64,000 nt of DNA from Shewanella atlantica (GCF_003966265.1 NZ_RXNV01000008.1:106782-170781); one strand, 5' to 3'. Counted from the stretch's first letter, positions 54,410 through 64,000 are shown. Numbers and translations are program-made. Notes: a model not told the origin generated them from the letters alone.

Positions 54410-55318
54410 CTACTTAGCTAATAAAGTCACCAACACTGCATTTTGTGCATGCATGCGGTTTTCAGCCTGTTGCAAGATGAGTGAACCTTCGCCATCGACC
54501 ACATCGGCAGTCACTTCAACACCACGGTATGCAGGCAGACAATGCATAAAGAAGTTAGCACCCGCTTTCGCCATCATCTCGGCATTAACTTGATATGGTT
54601 TAAATTTAGCCTCAATATCATCCAGGTTAGTATCGTCTCCCATAGAGATCCAAGTATCAGTATAGATAGCATCTTGCTGAGCAATATCTTCAATCTCCGA
54701 AGTGAGTATTAACTTCCCGCCATGCTGAGCCGCTAATGCTTGAGCTTCCACAACAACCTGACCGTCTGGGAACTGTCCCGGTGGACAGATAACTGTCATG
54801 GTTGCACCTAAAATAGCTGCCCCATACATGAGTGAATGCGTCACATTATTTCCATCACCCACGTATGCCAGTTTGACCTTGCTGACATCATCAAATTTCT
54901 CAGACAGAGTTAAGAAATCGGCTAATCCCTGACAAGGGTGATATAGATCGGATAAGGCGTTTATCACCGGCACGCTGCCGTGTTCTGCCAGCCCCTCAAT
55001 CGTCGAATGCAGAAAGGTTCTCGCCACAATCGCATCGGCCCAACAGGAAATATTTGCAGCAAAATCTGATACGGGTTCCCGTTTACCTAGCGCGCCATTT
55101 TGCTGATCTAAATAGAGGCAATGACCTCCCAACTTATTAATACCGATATCAAAACTAACGCGGGTTCTTAAAGAGGGCTTCTCAAATAGCATAACCACAC
55201 TCTTCCCATCCAGTGCATTACGGTATTCGGCCGGATTAGTCTTAATCTTCTTAGCCAGTGCCAACAAATCTTTGAGCTGATCCTGACTTAAGTCTTTTAT
55301 CGAGAGTAGATGGTTCAT
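54410..55318 (-). CDS. argF: Ornithine carbamoyltransferase
   Basis: 302 residues: carbamoyl-phosphate loop KPSLRTRVSFD, LDQQNGALGKREP, the HPCQ motif (LYHPCQGLADFLT), and ornithine loop HCLPAYRG with the catalytic Cys. Forms citrulline. The conserved HCLP motif marks it as OTC rather than an aspartate homologue. Confidence 0.97.
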   Translation of the reverse strand: MNHLLSIKDLSQDQLKDLLALAKKIKTNPAEYRNALDGKSVVMLFEKPSLRTRVSFDIGINKLGGHCLYLDQQNGALGKREPVSDFAANISCWADAIVARTFLHSTIEGLAEHGSVPVINALSDLYHPCQGLADFLTLSEKFDDVSKVKLAYVGDGNNVTHSLMYGAAILGATMTVICPPGQFPDGQVVVEAQALAAQHGGKLILTSEIEDIAQQDAIYTDTWISMGDDTNLDDIEAKFKPYQVNAEMMAKAGANFFMHCLPAYRGVEVTADVVDGEGSLILQQAENRMHAQNAVLVTLLAK

Positions 55319-55433
55319 TCGCTGTTCTCCTGCGGCTGGGTATGCTAACCAAGCCTTACACTATTATGTCTATAGGGTGGCGGTGCTTCATGACACTTGA
55401 TTCACCATCCTAAACTTTGTCTTGAATCAGAGG

Positions 55434-56219
55434 CTAATCAGGCTGGATCTGTGTTCCGACCGCTTCGCCATTTGATAACGCAATCAATTGTTCCGCATGA
55501 CGCCATGAAGCCACCTGTACCGGCTGTCCCATCGATTCAGCCACTTCCAATGCAGCCTCAACTTTAACTTTCATTCCTTTCTCGATAACACCGATATGAG
55601 TCAACTCTTCGACTTGGGCACGGTTTAAGCTATTAATTAATTGTCCCTTACCATCTAAAACACCCGATACATCTGAGAGTAGAACCAGCTTGCCATCGAC
55701 AAGCTTGGCTAGCACTGTAGCCGCTTGATCGGCATTAACATTCAGTAACTGACCCGCGGCATCTATGGCAATAGAACTGACTATCGGCATCCATCCTTGA
55801 GATAGAATGAACTCAAGGTATGTTGCATTTTTCGGGCTGACCTCACCAACAAAACCTAAACGTGGATCCTTAACTTTAGCTGAAACCATATCGCCATCAC
55901 CTAAGCTCATACCAACACAGGTTACACCCGCTTTTATTGCAGCTCCCTGAAGGATCTTATTGGATGTTCCGGCTAATGCTCCAACAATGACAGGGACCTG
56001 CTCCTTTGGAGTCACTCTCAAGCCATCCAGTTTCTCTGTAACCATGCCATTCGCAGTTAACTGCTCTTCTACCAAGCAACCTCCACCATGAACCATGATC
56101 AAGGGCTGTCCGTTAGCGATCATCTTTGCCGCCGTCTCCATCAGTCTGGCCATACCCATTTCGCATTGCATCAGGGCACCACCAACCTTTAGTACTAACG
56201 TGCTTTTATTTACTGACAT
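55434..56219 (-). CDS. argB: Acetylglutamate kinase
   Basis: 261 residues, amino-acid-kinase fold: VLKVGGALMQCE, MVHGGGCLVEE, NVNADQAATVLAK and LLSDVSGVLDGKG. Phosphorylates N-acetylglutamate. 28 bases from argC, overlapping regulation from the argC-argE gap. Confidence 0.97.
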   Translation of the reverse strand: MSVNKSTLVLKVGGALMQCEMGMARLMETAAKMIANGQPLIMVHGGGCLVEEQLTANGMVTEKLDGLRVTPKEQVPVIVGALAGTSNKILQGAAIKAGVTCVGMSLGDGDMVSAKVKDPRLGFVGEVSPKNATYLEFILSQGWMPIVSSIAIDAAGQLLNVNADQAATVLAKLVDGKLVLLSDVSGVLDGKGQLINSLNRAQVEELTHIGVIEKGMKVKVEAALEVAESMGQPVQVASWRHAEQLIALSNGEAVGTQIQPD

Positions 56220-56247
56220 AGTCGTTACTCTCTCGCGAAACTGAAAA

Positions 56248-57228
56248 TTAATAATTAAAATGAATCTTTATGCATTGATGAGCTTGGCTTGCGGCCCCCT
56301 TCATCAAATTGTCAATTGCACTCGCGACAACGAGATAATTAGTCTCTGGATCGAACTTCCATCCCAGATGGCAGTTTGGAGTATTTACAACATCATCGAT
56401 CTTAGGGAATTGATTTTGTTTAACAGTGATGAGTGAGGCACCATCATAGACAGAGTATGCGGCAGCGACATCCGCTTCTGTGGTACCAGGTTTTAGCTGC
56501 ACCGTAATCGTCGCCAAAATTCCACGTTTAAAGTTTCCAAGATGAGGAGTAAATATGACCTCTTGTCCCAGCTGAGTTGCGATCTCAGGTTGATGCCTGT
56601 GACCCAACACACCATACGGGGTTAAACTCACCTCACAGAAACTGGTATGCAACTGAGCTTTTCTACCTGCACCGGTTACACCACTGACAGCATTAATCAC
56701 CGGAAATGCATCAGTTAAAAATGACCCGATAGGTTTCAGTGCAGTTAGCGATGCAGTCGGATAACAGCCGGGAACAGCAATCATCTTACTGCTAGCGATT
56801 TGCTCACCGTTCCACTCCGCCAACCCGTAGACGGCATCGGAAAGAACTTCTTGATATTCATGATTAAAGCCATACCATTTAGGGTATTGCTTTACATCTG
56901 AAAAACGATACGCCCCACTAAGGTCAAATACAGCCAGCCCTTTTTGATAAAACCATGCAGCCAGGTGCAAACTCACAGCATGGTCGGTTGCAAGAACCAC
57001 CGCATCGGCTTGCTCAACAATTAGCATTTTAGCTTCATCAGAGAGAGGAGAAAGAGAGAGTGAAATATGACTGTAGCTTGGGTATAAGTCAGACAAAGGC
57101 TTTCCTTTATCTAAACTATTTTCCGAAACGTACAATCCCTGAATCGTCAACTTTTCATCGGCATTAATGAGAGATGTAATTTGTGCGCCCGTGTATCCAC
57201 TTGCGCCAATGATAGCAATACTTTTCAT
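56248..57228 (-). CDS. argC: N-acetyl-gamma-glutamyl-phosphate reductase
   Basis: 326 residues. IAIIGASGYTGAQ (NADP site), catalytic Cys in AVPGCYPTA, and GVLGHRHQPEI. Reduces acetylglutamyl phosphate to the semialdehyde. First gene of argCBFGH and divergent from argE. Confidence 0.98.
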   Translation of the reverse strand: MKSIAIIGASGYTGAQITSLINADEKLTIQGLYVSENSLDKGKPLSDLYPSYSHISLSLSPLSDEAKMLIVEQADAVVLATDHAVSLHLAAWFYQKGLAVFDLSGAYRFSDVKQYPKWYGFNHEYQEVLSDAVYGLAEWNGEQIASSKMIAVPGCYPTASLTALKPIGSFLTDAFPVINAVSGVTGAGRKAQLHTSFCEVSLTPYGVLGHRHQPEIATQLGQEVIFTPHLGNFKRGILATITVQLKPGTTEADVAAAYSVYDGASLITVKQNQFPKIDDVVNTPNCHLGWKFDPETNYLVVASAIDNLMKGAASQAHQCIKIHFNY

Positions 57229-57465
57229 ATTCTATGACTTCTTAATTTTGGTGCTATATTTTAAAGAAAAAAGAGGGGCACAACTTAAGCCCTGGTAGAA
57301 ATACCAATTTGACAAGTTTATCGTCGCAGGAAGTCTGTACACATAACCTTTATGTTAATTTTTTGATATGAAATCATCATTTTTACTCTCAATAATAATC
57401 GCTGTAGTGTGGTGCTTGTCTTAGCTGTTTGATAGACTATCACAACAAACTAATTATGCAATATA

Positions 57466-57483
57466 TTTGAATATATATTTTAC
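57466..57483. promoter_or_regulatory. Possible ARG box in the argC-argE gap
   Basis: TTGAATATATATTTTA resembles the ArgR half-site pair (consensus TGAAT-N4-ATTCA) with two mismatches, next to another imperfect half (TATGCAATATATTT). The gap is 264 bases, AT-rich, and by analogy with E. coli argECBH should bind ArgR; the match here is weak. Confidence 0.4.
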
Positions 57484-57492
57484 GGATGATTT

Positions 57493-58644
57493 ATGACTAC
57501 ACTCCCGGATCTTAAAAGCTGCTTTAGCCAACTTATTGCAACCCCTTCAATAAGTGCTCTCGAAGCCGATCAAGATATGAGCAACCAAGGTGTTATAGAC
57601 TTATTGCATAACTGGTTTGATGATTTAGGCTTCCAATGTACGGTGCAGCCAGTGCCTAACTCGCGGAAGAAACATAACTTGGTTGCGAGCTTCGGCACAG
57701 GAAAAGGCGGCTTGTTACTTGCGGGACACACAGATACAGTGCCATTTGATGAGGGGCGTTGGAGCCAAGATCCATTCAAATTAACCGAAAAAGATAATCG
57801 TTGGTACGGGCTTGGCACGTGCGACATGAAGGGATTCTTTGCTTTGGTATTAGAAGCCATCAAAGATATGCCACTAGCGCAATTTAAGCGCCCATTACAT
57901 ATACTCGCCAGTGCCGATGAAGAGACAACCATGAATGGCGCCAAGGCATTTGCGGCAGCCAAATCGATCGCACCAGACTATGCAATAATCGGTGAACCCA
58001 CCAGTTTGAAGCCTGTGTATATGCATAAGGGGCATTTGACTCAAGGTATCAGAGTTACAGGTAGAAGCGGACACTCCTCCGATCCGGCTAAAGGGCTTAA
58101 TGCAATAGAGGTAATGCATCAAGTGATGGGGCAACTGCTTAAACTGAAGCAACACTTGGCCGATAATTACCGGGAGGAGGCCTTCAGTGTTCCTTACCCT
58201 ACGATGAATTTCGGTCATATACATGGTGGCGATGCAGCTAATCGCATCTGTGGATGCTGCGATCTCCATATCGATATTCGACCACTACCGGGGCTGGCAC
58301 TGGAAGAGCTTGAACAAATGGTCACCAATTACCTCGCACCAATCAATGAGCAGTATCCAGGCTGTATTAACGTTGCTCCTCTTTATCCGGGTTCTGAATC
58401 ATTCGCTAACGATGCCAATGGTAGCTGGACTCATCTGGTTGCAGAATTGTCGGCAAACGCACCCGAAGTCGTGAATTATGCCACCGAAGCCCCCTATATA
58501 TCTAAACTAGGTTGCCAAACACTCGTATTAGGACCAGGCAGCATAGAACAAGCTCATCAACCCGACGAATACCTCGATATAGCCTATATAGATAAAACAA
58601 AGGCCCTGTTAAAACAGCTTATCTATCATGCATGTATCAAATGA
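57493..58644 (+). CDS. argE: Acetylornithine deacetylase
   Basis: 383 residues, M20 metallopeptidase family: LLLAGHTDTVPFDEGRW (metal His/Asp), GTCDMKGFFALVLEA, SADEETTMNGAK (Glu pair) and GEPTSLKP. Removes acetyl from acetylornithine to give ornithine, completing the linear route to ornithine; hence no argJ is needed. Divergent from argC. Confidence 0.97.
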   Translation: MTTLPDLKSCFSQLIATPSISALEADQDMSNQGVIDLLHNWFDDLGFQCTVQPVPNSRKKHNLVASFGTGKGGLLLAGHTDTVPFDEGRWSQDPFKLTEKDNRWYGLGTCDMKGFFALVLEAIKDMPLAQFKRPLHILASADEETTMNGAKAFAAAKSIAPDYAIIGEPTSLKPVYMHKGHLTQGIRVTGRSGHSSDPAKGLNAIEVMHQVMGQLLKLKQHLADNYREEAFSVPYPTMNFGHIHGGDAANRICGCCDLHIDIRPLPGLALEELEQMVTNYLAPINEQYPGCINVAPLYPGSESFANDANGSWTHLVAELSANAPEVVNYATEAPYISKLGCQTLVLGPGSIEQAHQPDEYLDIAYIDKTKALLKQLIYHACIK

Positions 58645-58823
58645 TGTATGCGTAATTATCCCTTAAATAAATAAGCTATGCTTAACCATACTCTCAAAAC
58701 ATTGCACTCCGGCTGAGTGATATAGAGCACATAAGTTTACATTATCTGTGACTGCTGTATTGACCTCAGGCGCAGACGCTGGGTATTGTGGTTGATTAGC
58801 ATTAATTCAGGTATGGAGCACGT

Positions 58824-61460
58824 ATGGCAGATATGTATGCGTCTTTAAGGTCAAATGTGGGTACCTTAGGGCAAATTCTTGGTGAGACAATACGCACCAA
58901 TTTAGACGATGCTTTTCTTGAAAAGATCGAGCAGATCCGTCAACTCGCAAAAAGTTCACGTCAGGGAGATGAAGCAGCCAGAGAGGAGATGCTCAAACTG
59001 CTCACAGCGCTGCCAGATAATGAGCTGGTTCCCTTCGCGAAAGCCTTTAACCAATTTCTCAATCTGGCGAATATCGCCGAACAGTTCCACACCATCAGCC
59101 GTAACTGCGACGAACTGGTCTGTGTTCCGGATCCGGTTGAACAGCTTTTGGGTCGGATATTGAGTAGCAATATCGATCAGGAGAAGATGCTCGATTGTCT
59201 GAATAATCTGGATATCGATCTGGTGCTAACCGCGCACCCGACAGAGATCTCTCGTCGAACTCTCATTCAAAAATATTCATCGGTGATCGATATTTTGGCG
59301 GCATTGGAAAATCCGCAACTTACCGAGCGAGAGAAGAAGCAACAGCACCTGCGCTTACGTCAATTGATTGCTCAGATTTGGCATACCAATGAGATCAGAA
59401 ACGAAAGACCAACTCCTGTCGATGAGGCACGTTGGGGCCTTAGCACCATTGAAGTCTCTCTCTGGCAAGCTATCCCGGACTTTCTCAGACAACTCAACGA
59501 ACAGGTAGAGGAACGCACTGGTAAACAACTGCCTACGGACATTGCACCGGTACGCTTCTCGAGCTGGATGGGAGGAGACCGTGATGGCAACCCTTTCGTA
59601 ACGGCAAAAGTCACCCAGGAGGTACTCGACCGTAACCGTCATACCGCAGCTCGCCTCTATCTGAAAGATATTGTCGTACTCGTTAATGAACTCTCGGTGG
59701 AAGAGGCCAATGAGGAATTATTGGAATATACCAATAATAGTCTTGAGCCCTATAGAGATGTCCTTAAAGACCTAAGACTAAAATTACGAAACACCGTTGA
59801 TTACTTAAATGAACGTCTGGAAGGTCATAAGCCCGAGGTAGATCTAAATTCGATTATTTGGCACGAAAGCGACCTTAAAGAGCCGCTGTTAATGCTATAC
59901 AAGAGTCTGACCGATTCGGGTATGAGCCTAATTGCAAATGGACTCCTACTGGATATCTTACGCCGACTCGCCTGTTTTGGTATTCATATGCTGAAACTAG
60001 ATATAAGACAAGATGCCGAGCGCCATAGCGATGTGATTGCGGAACTGACCCGCTACTTAGGCATGGGAGATTTCAATCATTGGGACGAGAGTGAAAAACA
60101 AGCATTCCTATTAAGAGAGCTTACGGGCAAACGCCCACTGATCCCATCGAATTGGCAGCCGAGCGATGATGTTGCTGAGGTTGTGAGCACATGTCGGCTT
60201 ATCGCGACTCAGCCCTCACAAGCGCTGGGCTCCTATGTCATCTCAATGGCCAGCAAACCATCAGACGTTTTAGCTGTATTATTACTGCTAAAAGAGACGG
60301 GTTGTCCCCACCCGATGAGAGTGGTTCCACTATTTGAGACTCTCGACGATCTTAATAACGCATCTGGCTGCATGTCAGAACTGTTTGCTATTGATTGGTA
60401 TCGCGGTTACACCAAGGGCCATCAGGAAGTGATGATTGGTTACTCTGATTCGGCAAAAGATGCCGGAGTGATGGCAGCCGCCTGGGCTCAATACCATGCT
60501 CAAGAAGAGCTGGTTGAGATAAGCAGAAAAGCAGAAGTTAAATTAACCTTATTTCATGGTCGCGGCGGTACTATTGGTCGTGGTGGAGGGCCTGCGCATG
60601 AGGCAATCCTTTCGCAGCCACCAAGCTCTGTCGATGGACGTATTCGTGTTACCGAACAAGGCGAAATGATCCGTTTTAAATTTGGCCTGCCTAAACTCGC
60701 AGTTCAAAGCCTTGCCCTTTATACATCAGCGGTAATGGAAGCCACTCTACTTCCCCCTCCGGCGCCTAAACCCGAGTGGCGAGCCTGTATGCAAAAACTG
60801 GCCGAAGAGTCTGTCGATGCCTACCGCTCCATAGTGAGAGACGAGCCGGATTTTGTCGCCTATTTTCGCGCAGCAACCCCAGAGGTAGAGCTGGGTAAAT
60901 TGCCTTTAGGCAGCCGACCAGCTAAACGCAGGGTAGATGGAGGGATCGAAAGTCTACGTGCCATCCCTTGGATATTTGCATGGTCACAGAACCGCTTAAT
61001 GTTACCCGCTTGGCTAGGCGCTGGCGAAGCATTGCAAGCCGCAAGCGATCGCGGAGAGATGGAACTACTACAGGAGATGGAACAAGATTGGCCTTTCTTC
61101 AAGACTCGTATATCTATGCTGGAGATGGTTTATGCTAAGGCCGAACCAAACCTAGCAAAATATTACGAAACGTGTCTGGTGCCTGAAAACCTCCACCACC
61201 TGGGCGCAGCGCTTCGAACTCGCCTGGCAACAGGTATCAAAGCAGTTTTAGAGCTAACCCAGTCTAATGCACTTATGGAACATACCCCCTGGAACCGGGA
61301 GTCGGTAACGCTTCGTAACCCCTACATCGATCCACTAAACTTTGTGCAAGCAGAGCTTCTGGCCCGTACCCGTAAAGAAGAGGAAGCGTCGACCAATGTG
61401 GAATTGGCGTTGATGCTAACCATTGCAGGTGTTGCTGCTGGCATGAGAAATACCGGTTGA
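58824..61460 (+). CDS. ppc: Phosphoenolpyruvate carboxylase
   Basis: 878 residues, normal length. Conserved LVLTAHPTEISRRTL (catalytic His), SSWMGGDRDGNPFVTA, HGRGGTIGRGGGPAH and the C-terminal AGMRNTG. Carboxylates PEP to oxaloacetate, refilling the TCA cycle and aspartate for the arg genes beside it. The start follows TGGAG. The next gene begins in the stop codon. Confidence 0.98.
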   Translation: MADMYASLRSNVGTLGQILGETIRTNLDDAFLEKIEQIRQLAKSSRQGDEAAREEMLKLLTALPDNELVPFAKAFNQFLNLANIAEQFHTISRNCDELVCVPDPVEQLLGRILSSNIDQEKMLDCLNNLDIDLVLTAHPTEISRRTLIQKYSSVIDILAALENPQLTEREKKQQHLRLRQLIAQIWHTNEIRNERPTPVDEARWGLSTIEVSLWQAIPDFLRQLNEQVEERTGKQLPTDIAPVRFSSWMGGDRDGNPFVTAKVTQEVLDRNRHTAARLYLKDIVVLVNELSVEEANEELLEYTNNSLEPYRDVLKDLRLKLRNTVDYLNERLEGHKPEVDLNSIIWHESDLKEPLLMLYKSLTDSGMSLIANGLLLDILRRLACFGIHMLKLDIRQDAERHSDVIAELTRYLGMGDFNHWDESEKQAFLLRELTGKRPLIPSNWQPSDDVAEVVSTCRLIATQPSQALGSYVISMASKPSDVLAVLLLLKETGCPHPMRVVPLFETLDDLNNASGCMSELFAIDWYRGYTKGHQEVMIGYSDSAKDAGVMAAAWAQYHAQEELVEISRKAEVKLTLFHGRGGTIGRGGGPAHEAILSQPPSSVDGRIRVTEQGEMIRFKFGLPKLAVQSLALYTSAVMEATLLPPPAPKPEWRACMQKLAEESVDAYRSIVRDEPDFVAYFRAATPEVELGKLPLGSRPAKRRVDGGIESLRAIPWIFAWSQNRLMLPAWLGAGEALQAASDRGEMELLQEMEQDWPFFKTRISMLEMVYAKAEPNLAKYYETCLVPENLHHLGAALRTRLATGIKAVLELTQSNALMEHTPWNRESVTLRNPYIDPLNFVQAELLARTRKEEEASTNVELALMLTIAGVAAGMRNTG

Positions 61461-62002
61461 TGAAGATATTAAAATCCCTAATTCCACTTTTCACGCTGTT
61501 ACTGACTGGATGTGTCAGTCAGTACAGCATTACCGAGAGTGAATTAGAAGGCTATCTATCTGATGAGATACATTTCGAAGTCAAAGAGGGTAATCAACTC
61601 TTTGGCATTGAGATGCGTATCAATAATATAGATGTAAAACTTGGGCATAAGCCGGACATCATGTCTGTTACCGCCGACAGTCTGGTCAAGGTAAGAAACC
61701 CATTATTGCCAATTAGCGCAGAGATGAAGACGACTTTCGAAGCCGAGCCCTGGTACGATGCCCAAAACCATAGTGTCTATTTAAGGCAGCTGAGGCTTAT
61801 CGGTATTGAATCGAATCCAAAAGATATTGAGAAAGCGATCAAACAGGTTGCCCCCCAAATGATGAGCTTCTTAACCCATTTTCTGGAAACTCAACCTGTT
61901 TATGTACTCGATACTTCAGACTCAAATCAGGCATTAATTGCTGAGATGACCAAGAGAATAGAAGTTAAGCCGGGGAAACTTAAATTAATCTTTGATAAGT
62001 AA
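61460..62002 (+). CDS. DUF1439-family lipoprotein
   Basis: 180 residues from ATG 61460, which shares one base with the ppc stop (TGATG). Lipobox in LFTLLLTGCVSQ. The sequence matches the DUF1439/YceB group of small envelope lipoproteins with a lipid-binding-like fold; function unknown. Co-translated with ppc. Confidence 0.85.
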   Translation: MKILKSLIPLFTLLLTGCVSQYSITESELEGYLSDEIHFEVKEGNQLFGIEMRINNIDVKLGHKPDIMSVTADSLVKVRNPLLPISAEMKTTFEAEPWYDAQNHSVYLRQLRLIGIESNPKDIEKAIKQVAPQMMSFLTHFLETQPVYVLDTSDSNQALIAEMTKRIEVKPGKLKLIFDK

Positions 62003-62029
62003 CTGATAAACATCTGCTAAATAAGTGAT

Positions 62030-62076
62030 GTTTAAATGCCATTAATGAGGTGATTCGTTAATGGCATTTTTAAACA
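62030..62076. terminator. Bidirectional terminator between the DUF1439 gene and cinA
   Basis: AAATGCCATTAA and TTAATGGCATTT pair perfectly, with TTTAAAC extensions, and T-rich tails on both strands. Confidence 0.82.
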
Positions 62077-62083
62077 TTTTTGG

Positions 62084-63358
62084 TTACTTACTGAAACGAG
62101 AGAAAGAGGAGTAATCAACAATCACAGCATCACCTGACAACTCCCTCCGAAGCATGTCATAAGCAACTGCAGTACTTAACGCTCTAACAAGAGCACGCGA
62201 CCGACCAGGCAACTTAACCATCTGACTGTACACACCTGACTTTGTAGCGAGTGCTATCGCCACAGTACCTACAGGCTTTTCCTCTGTTCCACCTTCAGGG
62301 CCAGCAATGCCACTTGTGGCGAGTGCATAGTCACTGTCGAGAATACCACGAGTACCTTTTGCCATCTCTTCTACTGTCGCTATTGATACTGCCCCATAAT
62401 CATCCAGAGTCTGTGGATTAACACCAAGCACCTTAACCTTAGCTTCGTTGCTGTAAGTGACCAAACCGTGGTGAAGATAGCTAGAGCTTCCTGCAAACGC
62501 GACTAAACCACTGGTGATCATCCCGCCGGTACAAGATTCAGCGACACTTAAACTCAGACCGGAATTAACGAGTCGTTCATGAACCTCCTGGTCTAACGTC
62601 GTAACATCCTCCGCAACAACTCCATTTCCAAGTATTGCTTTAACTTCAGCTTCAATATTGGGTAGCGAATTGATAGCAGACCGGCCTCGCGCAAACAATT
62701 TAATTTCAATATAGGGCATATAAGAACGATAGCCTAGGGTGACGCCTTCCGGCAGTTGAATTACATCCAACTCATCGGCCAAAGACGACTCACCTCTGCC
62801 AAGGGTAAGCAGTTTTTTAACTGAAACAGGCTCAGACAGCGCGAACTGTTTCTCGACGAAAGGAATGAACTGCTCCTTTACCATACGCTTGAATTCAAAT
62901 GGTACACCGGGTGTAAAAAACAACCACGCAAGATTAAGTTTGACGGCAAAGCCACAAGCAGTACCAACAGGGTTATCGATCATGACAGCCCCCTCGGGTA
63001 ATAGTGCTTGCTTTAGATTGCTTTCGGCCATGACTCGGTTATTTCTGGCAAACCAAGCTTCTAATTTGATACGCCATTCACTGCTCTCTACCAAAGAAAC
63101 CTCCATAGCTAACGCCATAGCCTCTGTAGAGAGATCATCACTCGTTGGCCCTAATCCGCCATTAACCATGATGATATCGGCTTGTGTGCTGCGCTCTTTG
63201 AATACAGCGACAAGATCATCAAGACGGTCACCAACGGTAATTCGTCGTTGACATTCAATGCCCTTCTCCATCAAGGTATTGGCAAACCAGGCAGCATTAG
63301 TATCAACGATCTGACCCGCTAACACCTCTTCACCAGTACAAATCATCTCGAGCTTCAT
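62084..63358 (-). CDS. cinA: CinA-family protein: pyrophosphatase-like domain plus nicotinamide-nucleotide amidase domain
   Basis: 424 residues. N-terminal MoaB/Mog-like domain (EMICTGEEVLAGQIVDTNAAW, MVNGGLGPTSDD) and C-terminal amidase (PncC-type) domain (SVAESCTGGMITSGLV, GAVSIATVEEMAKG, ATSGIAGPEGGTEEKPVGTV). The second domain hydrolyses nicotinamide mononucleotide to recycle NAD. Stand-alone gene upstream of the rRNA operon. Confidence 0.95.
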   Translation of the reverse strand: MKLEMICTGEEVLAGQIVDTNAAWFANTLMEKGIECQRRITVGDRLDDLVAVFKERSTQADIIMVNGGLGPTSDDLSTEAMALAMEVSLVESSEWRIKLEAWFARNNRVMAESNLKQALLPEGAVMIDNPVGTACGFAVKLNLAWLFFTPGVPFEFKRMVKEQFIPFVEKQFALSEPVSVKKLLTLGRGESSLADELDVIQLPEGVTLGYRSYMPYIEIKLFARGRSAINSLPNIEAEVKAILGNGVVAEDVTTLDQEVHERLVNSGLSLSVAESCTGGMITSGLVAFAGSSSYLHHGLVTYSNEAKVKVLGVNPQTLDDYGAVSIATVEEMAKGTRGILDSDYALATSGIAGPEGGTEEKPVGTVAIALATKSGVYSQMVKLPGRSRALVRALSTAVAYDMLRRELSGDAVIVDYSSFSRFSK

Positions 63359-63705
63359 TGAATATCCTTAAATCTGCATTTCACTATTTGAAGCTAAAAT
63401 AAGTAACCCATGAATGAATAGCAACACTTACACCCTATTTAATTGATTCTAAATATGTTCATTCAAGAAGACAGCTCTAGGCACTAAGCTCAGAAAGTAT
63501 ACAAATCACTTAGTTCCTGATAACAATTACTGTCATACTATTTTGTCGAAGGCAGAACAAATTGGCGGAGAGTTATGCTTAGACTGCACAACTTTAAAGA
63601 GAAAGGATTTCAACACCTACTATAGACCCTAACCGCCATGGCTTTTCCTTGCCATCAAGGTATTTGTTAACCCTAAACATCGGATGGCGGAAATCCCCCT
63701 CTTTA

Positions 63706-63775
63706 TGTAGGAGCGTGCTTCAGCCGCGATGCTTATATTACACATGAGCCATTCCCGGCTAAAGCCGGTCCTACA
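63706..63775. repeat. REP-like palindromic element
   Basis: TGTAGGAGCGTGCTTCAGCC (63706 on) is matched by an inverted copy CGGCTAAAGCCGGTCCTACA ending at 63775. The GTAGGAGC...AGCCG consensus is the same as in pseudomonad-type REP sequences moved by RAYT transposases. No transposase gene is near. Confidence 0.75.
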
Positions 63776-63826
63776 CCTTCCCATGTTCAAGTGATAATTC
63801 TTGTAGCAAAGAGTCCACGCGAAAAA

Positions 63827-63863
63827 CGAAAAAAGCCCGTTGCGTTAGCAACGGGCTTTTTCG
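63827..63863 (-). terminator. Terminator of the rRNA operon
   Basis: Minus strand: AAGCCCGTTGCT pairs with AGCAACGGGCTT around AACGC, followed by six T, 25 bases past the 5S 3' end. Confidence 0.88.
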
Positions 63864-63884
63864 ACTCTCTTAAAGAGAAATTAG

Positions 63885-64000
63885 GCGCCTGGAAATGACC
63901 TACTCTCACATGGGGAGACCCCACACTACCATCGGCGCAATTGCGTTTCACTTCTGAGTTCGAGATGGGATCAGGTGGGACCACAATGCTATGGTTTCCA
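63885..64000 (-). rRNA. rrf: 5S ribosomal RNA, 3' part (5' end outside window)
   Basis: The minus strand reads TGGTCCCACCTGATCCCATC, GAACTCAGAAGTGAAACGC, GCCGATGGTAGTGTGGGGTC and CCCATGTGAGAGTAGG, as in E. coli 5S with few changes. Only about the first base or two at the 5' end is missing. 16S and 23S genes should lie beyond the right edge. Confidence 0.95.

Larger units (their letters stand above)
63359..63884. other. Gap between cinA and the rRNA operon
   Basis: It should carry the cinA promoter. It holds a REP-like palindrome and the rRNA terminator. The stretch 63380-63700 shows no gene-like frame or RNA that I can recognise. Confidence 0.6.

Noticed and set aside
57570..57962. 130-codon minus-strand frame inside argE
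   Set aside because: Antisense shadow of a well-supported gene; no features of its own.
63787..63984. 65-codon minus-strand frame
   Set aside because: Covers the 5S rRNA and its terminator; not a protein gene.

Overview
The window looks like the chromosome of a marine Shewanella (Gammaproteobacteria). The right half carries a gene order I know from that genus: rnpB-rsmI-lpoA-yraN-diaA-dolP, trpS-gph-rpe, dam-damX-aroB-aroK-pilQPONM facing mrcA, argHGFBC facing argE, then ppc and cinA, ending in the 3' part of a 5S rRNA gene. The species is an inference; no 16S gene is present.

Left half (about 1-29 kb) is accessory. It begins with the C-terminal part of an Omp85-type outer-membrane protein, an orphan periplasmic binding protein and a membrane-anchored ToxR/CadC-type regulator with a TolB-like sensor domain. 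Next are two divergent, very large secreted S8 (subtilisin-like) proteins, both with GlyGly-CTERM-type tails. One keeps the Asp/His/Asn/Ser set. The other has lost the nucleophile Ser (Val in its place) and the oxyanion Asn (Thr), so it is probably a pseudoprotease. A pterin block follows: folM, an HPPK-like gene overlapping it antisense, and a beta-helix/two-TM pore protein placed directly before the HPPK gene.

From 15.9 to 24.5 kb lies a formaldehyde-detoxification cluster: an SMR exporter, frmA-frmB, a DksA/TraR-type zinc-finger gene, psiE-like, an iron-dependent alcohol dehydrogenase with gfa, a LysR regulator and an NDH-2-like flavoprotein. Five promoters here share a 14-bp box (TTAC-N5-GGTAA type) placed exactly 23 bp before the -35 hexamer, which puts the box centre near -65, the usual place for a LysR activator. 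I read this as a local LysR-controlled regulon and the best-supported new system in the window. An ABC importer of the glycine-betaine type (binding protein, permease, ATPase) with a co-transcribed outer-membrane porin follows. Betaine demethylation releases formaldehyde, so the adjacency may be functional, but no demethylase gene is present here.

Right half (29.4-64 kb) is housekeeping: RNase P RNA; 16S rRNA methylation; cell-wall synthase activation; replication timing; the tRNA-Trp/pentose phosphate genes; Dam methylation; shikimate synthesis; type IV pilus assembly; PBP1A; arginine biosynthesis; PEP carboxylase; CinA. Intergenic gaps hold clear hairpin terminators, a REP-like palindrome near the rRNA operon, a nested palindrome upstream of trpS's terminator and several short tandem repeats. 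One of these repeats triplicates a Shine-Dalgarno unit in front of the DksA-like gene. No tRNA, CRISPR array, prophage or insertion sequence was seen.
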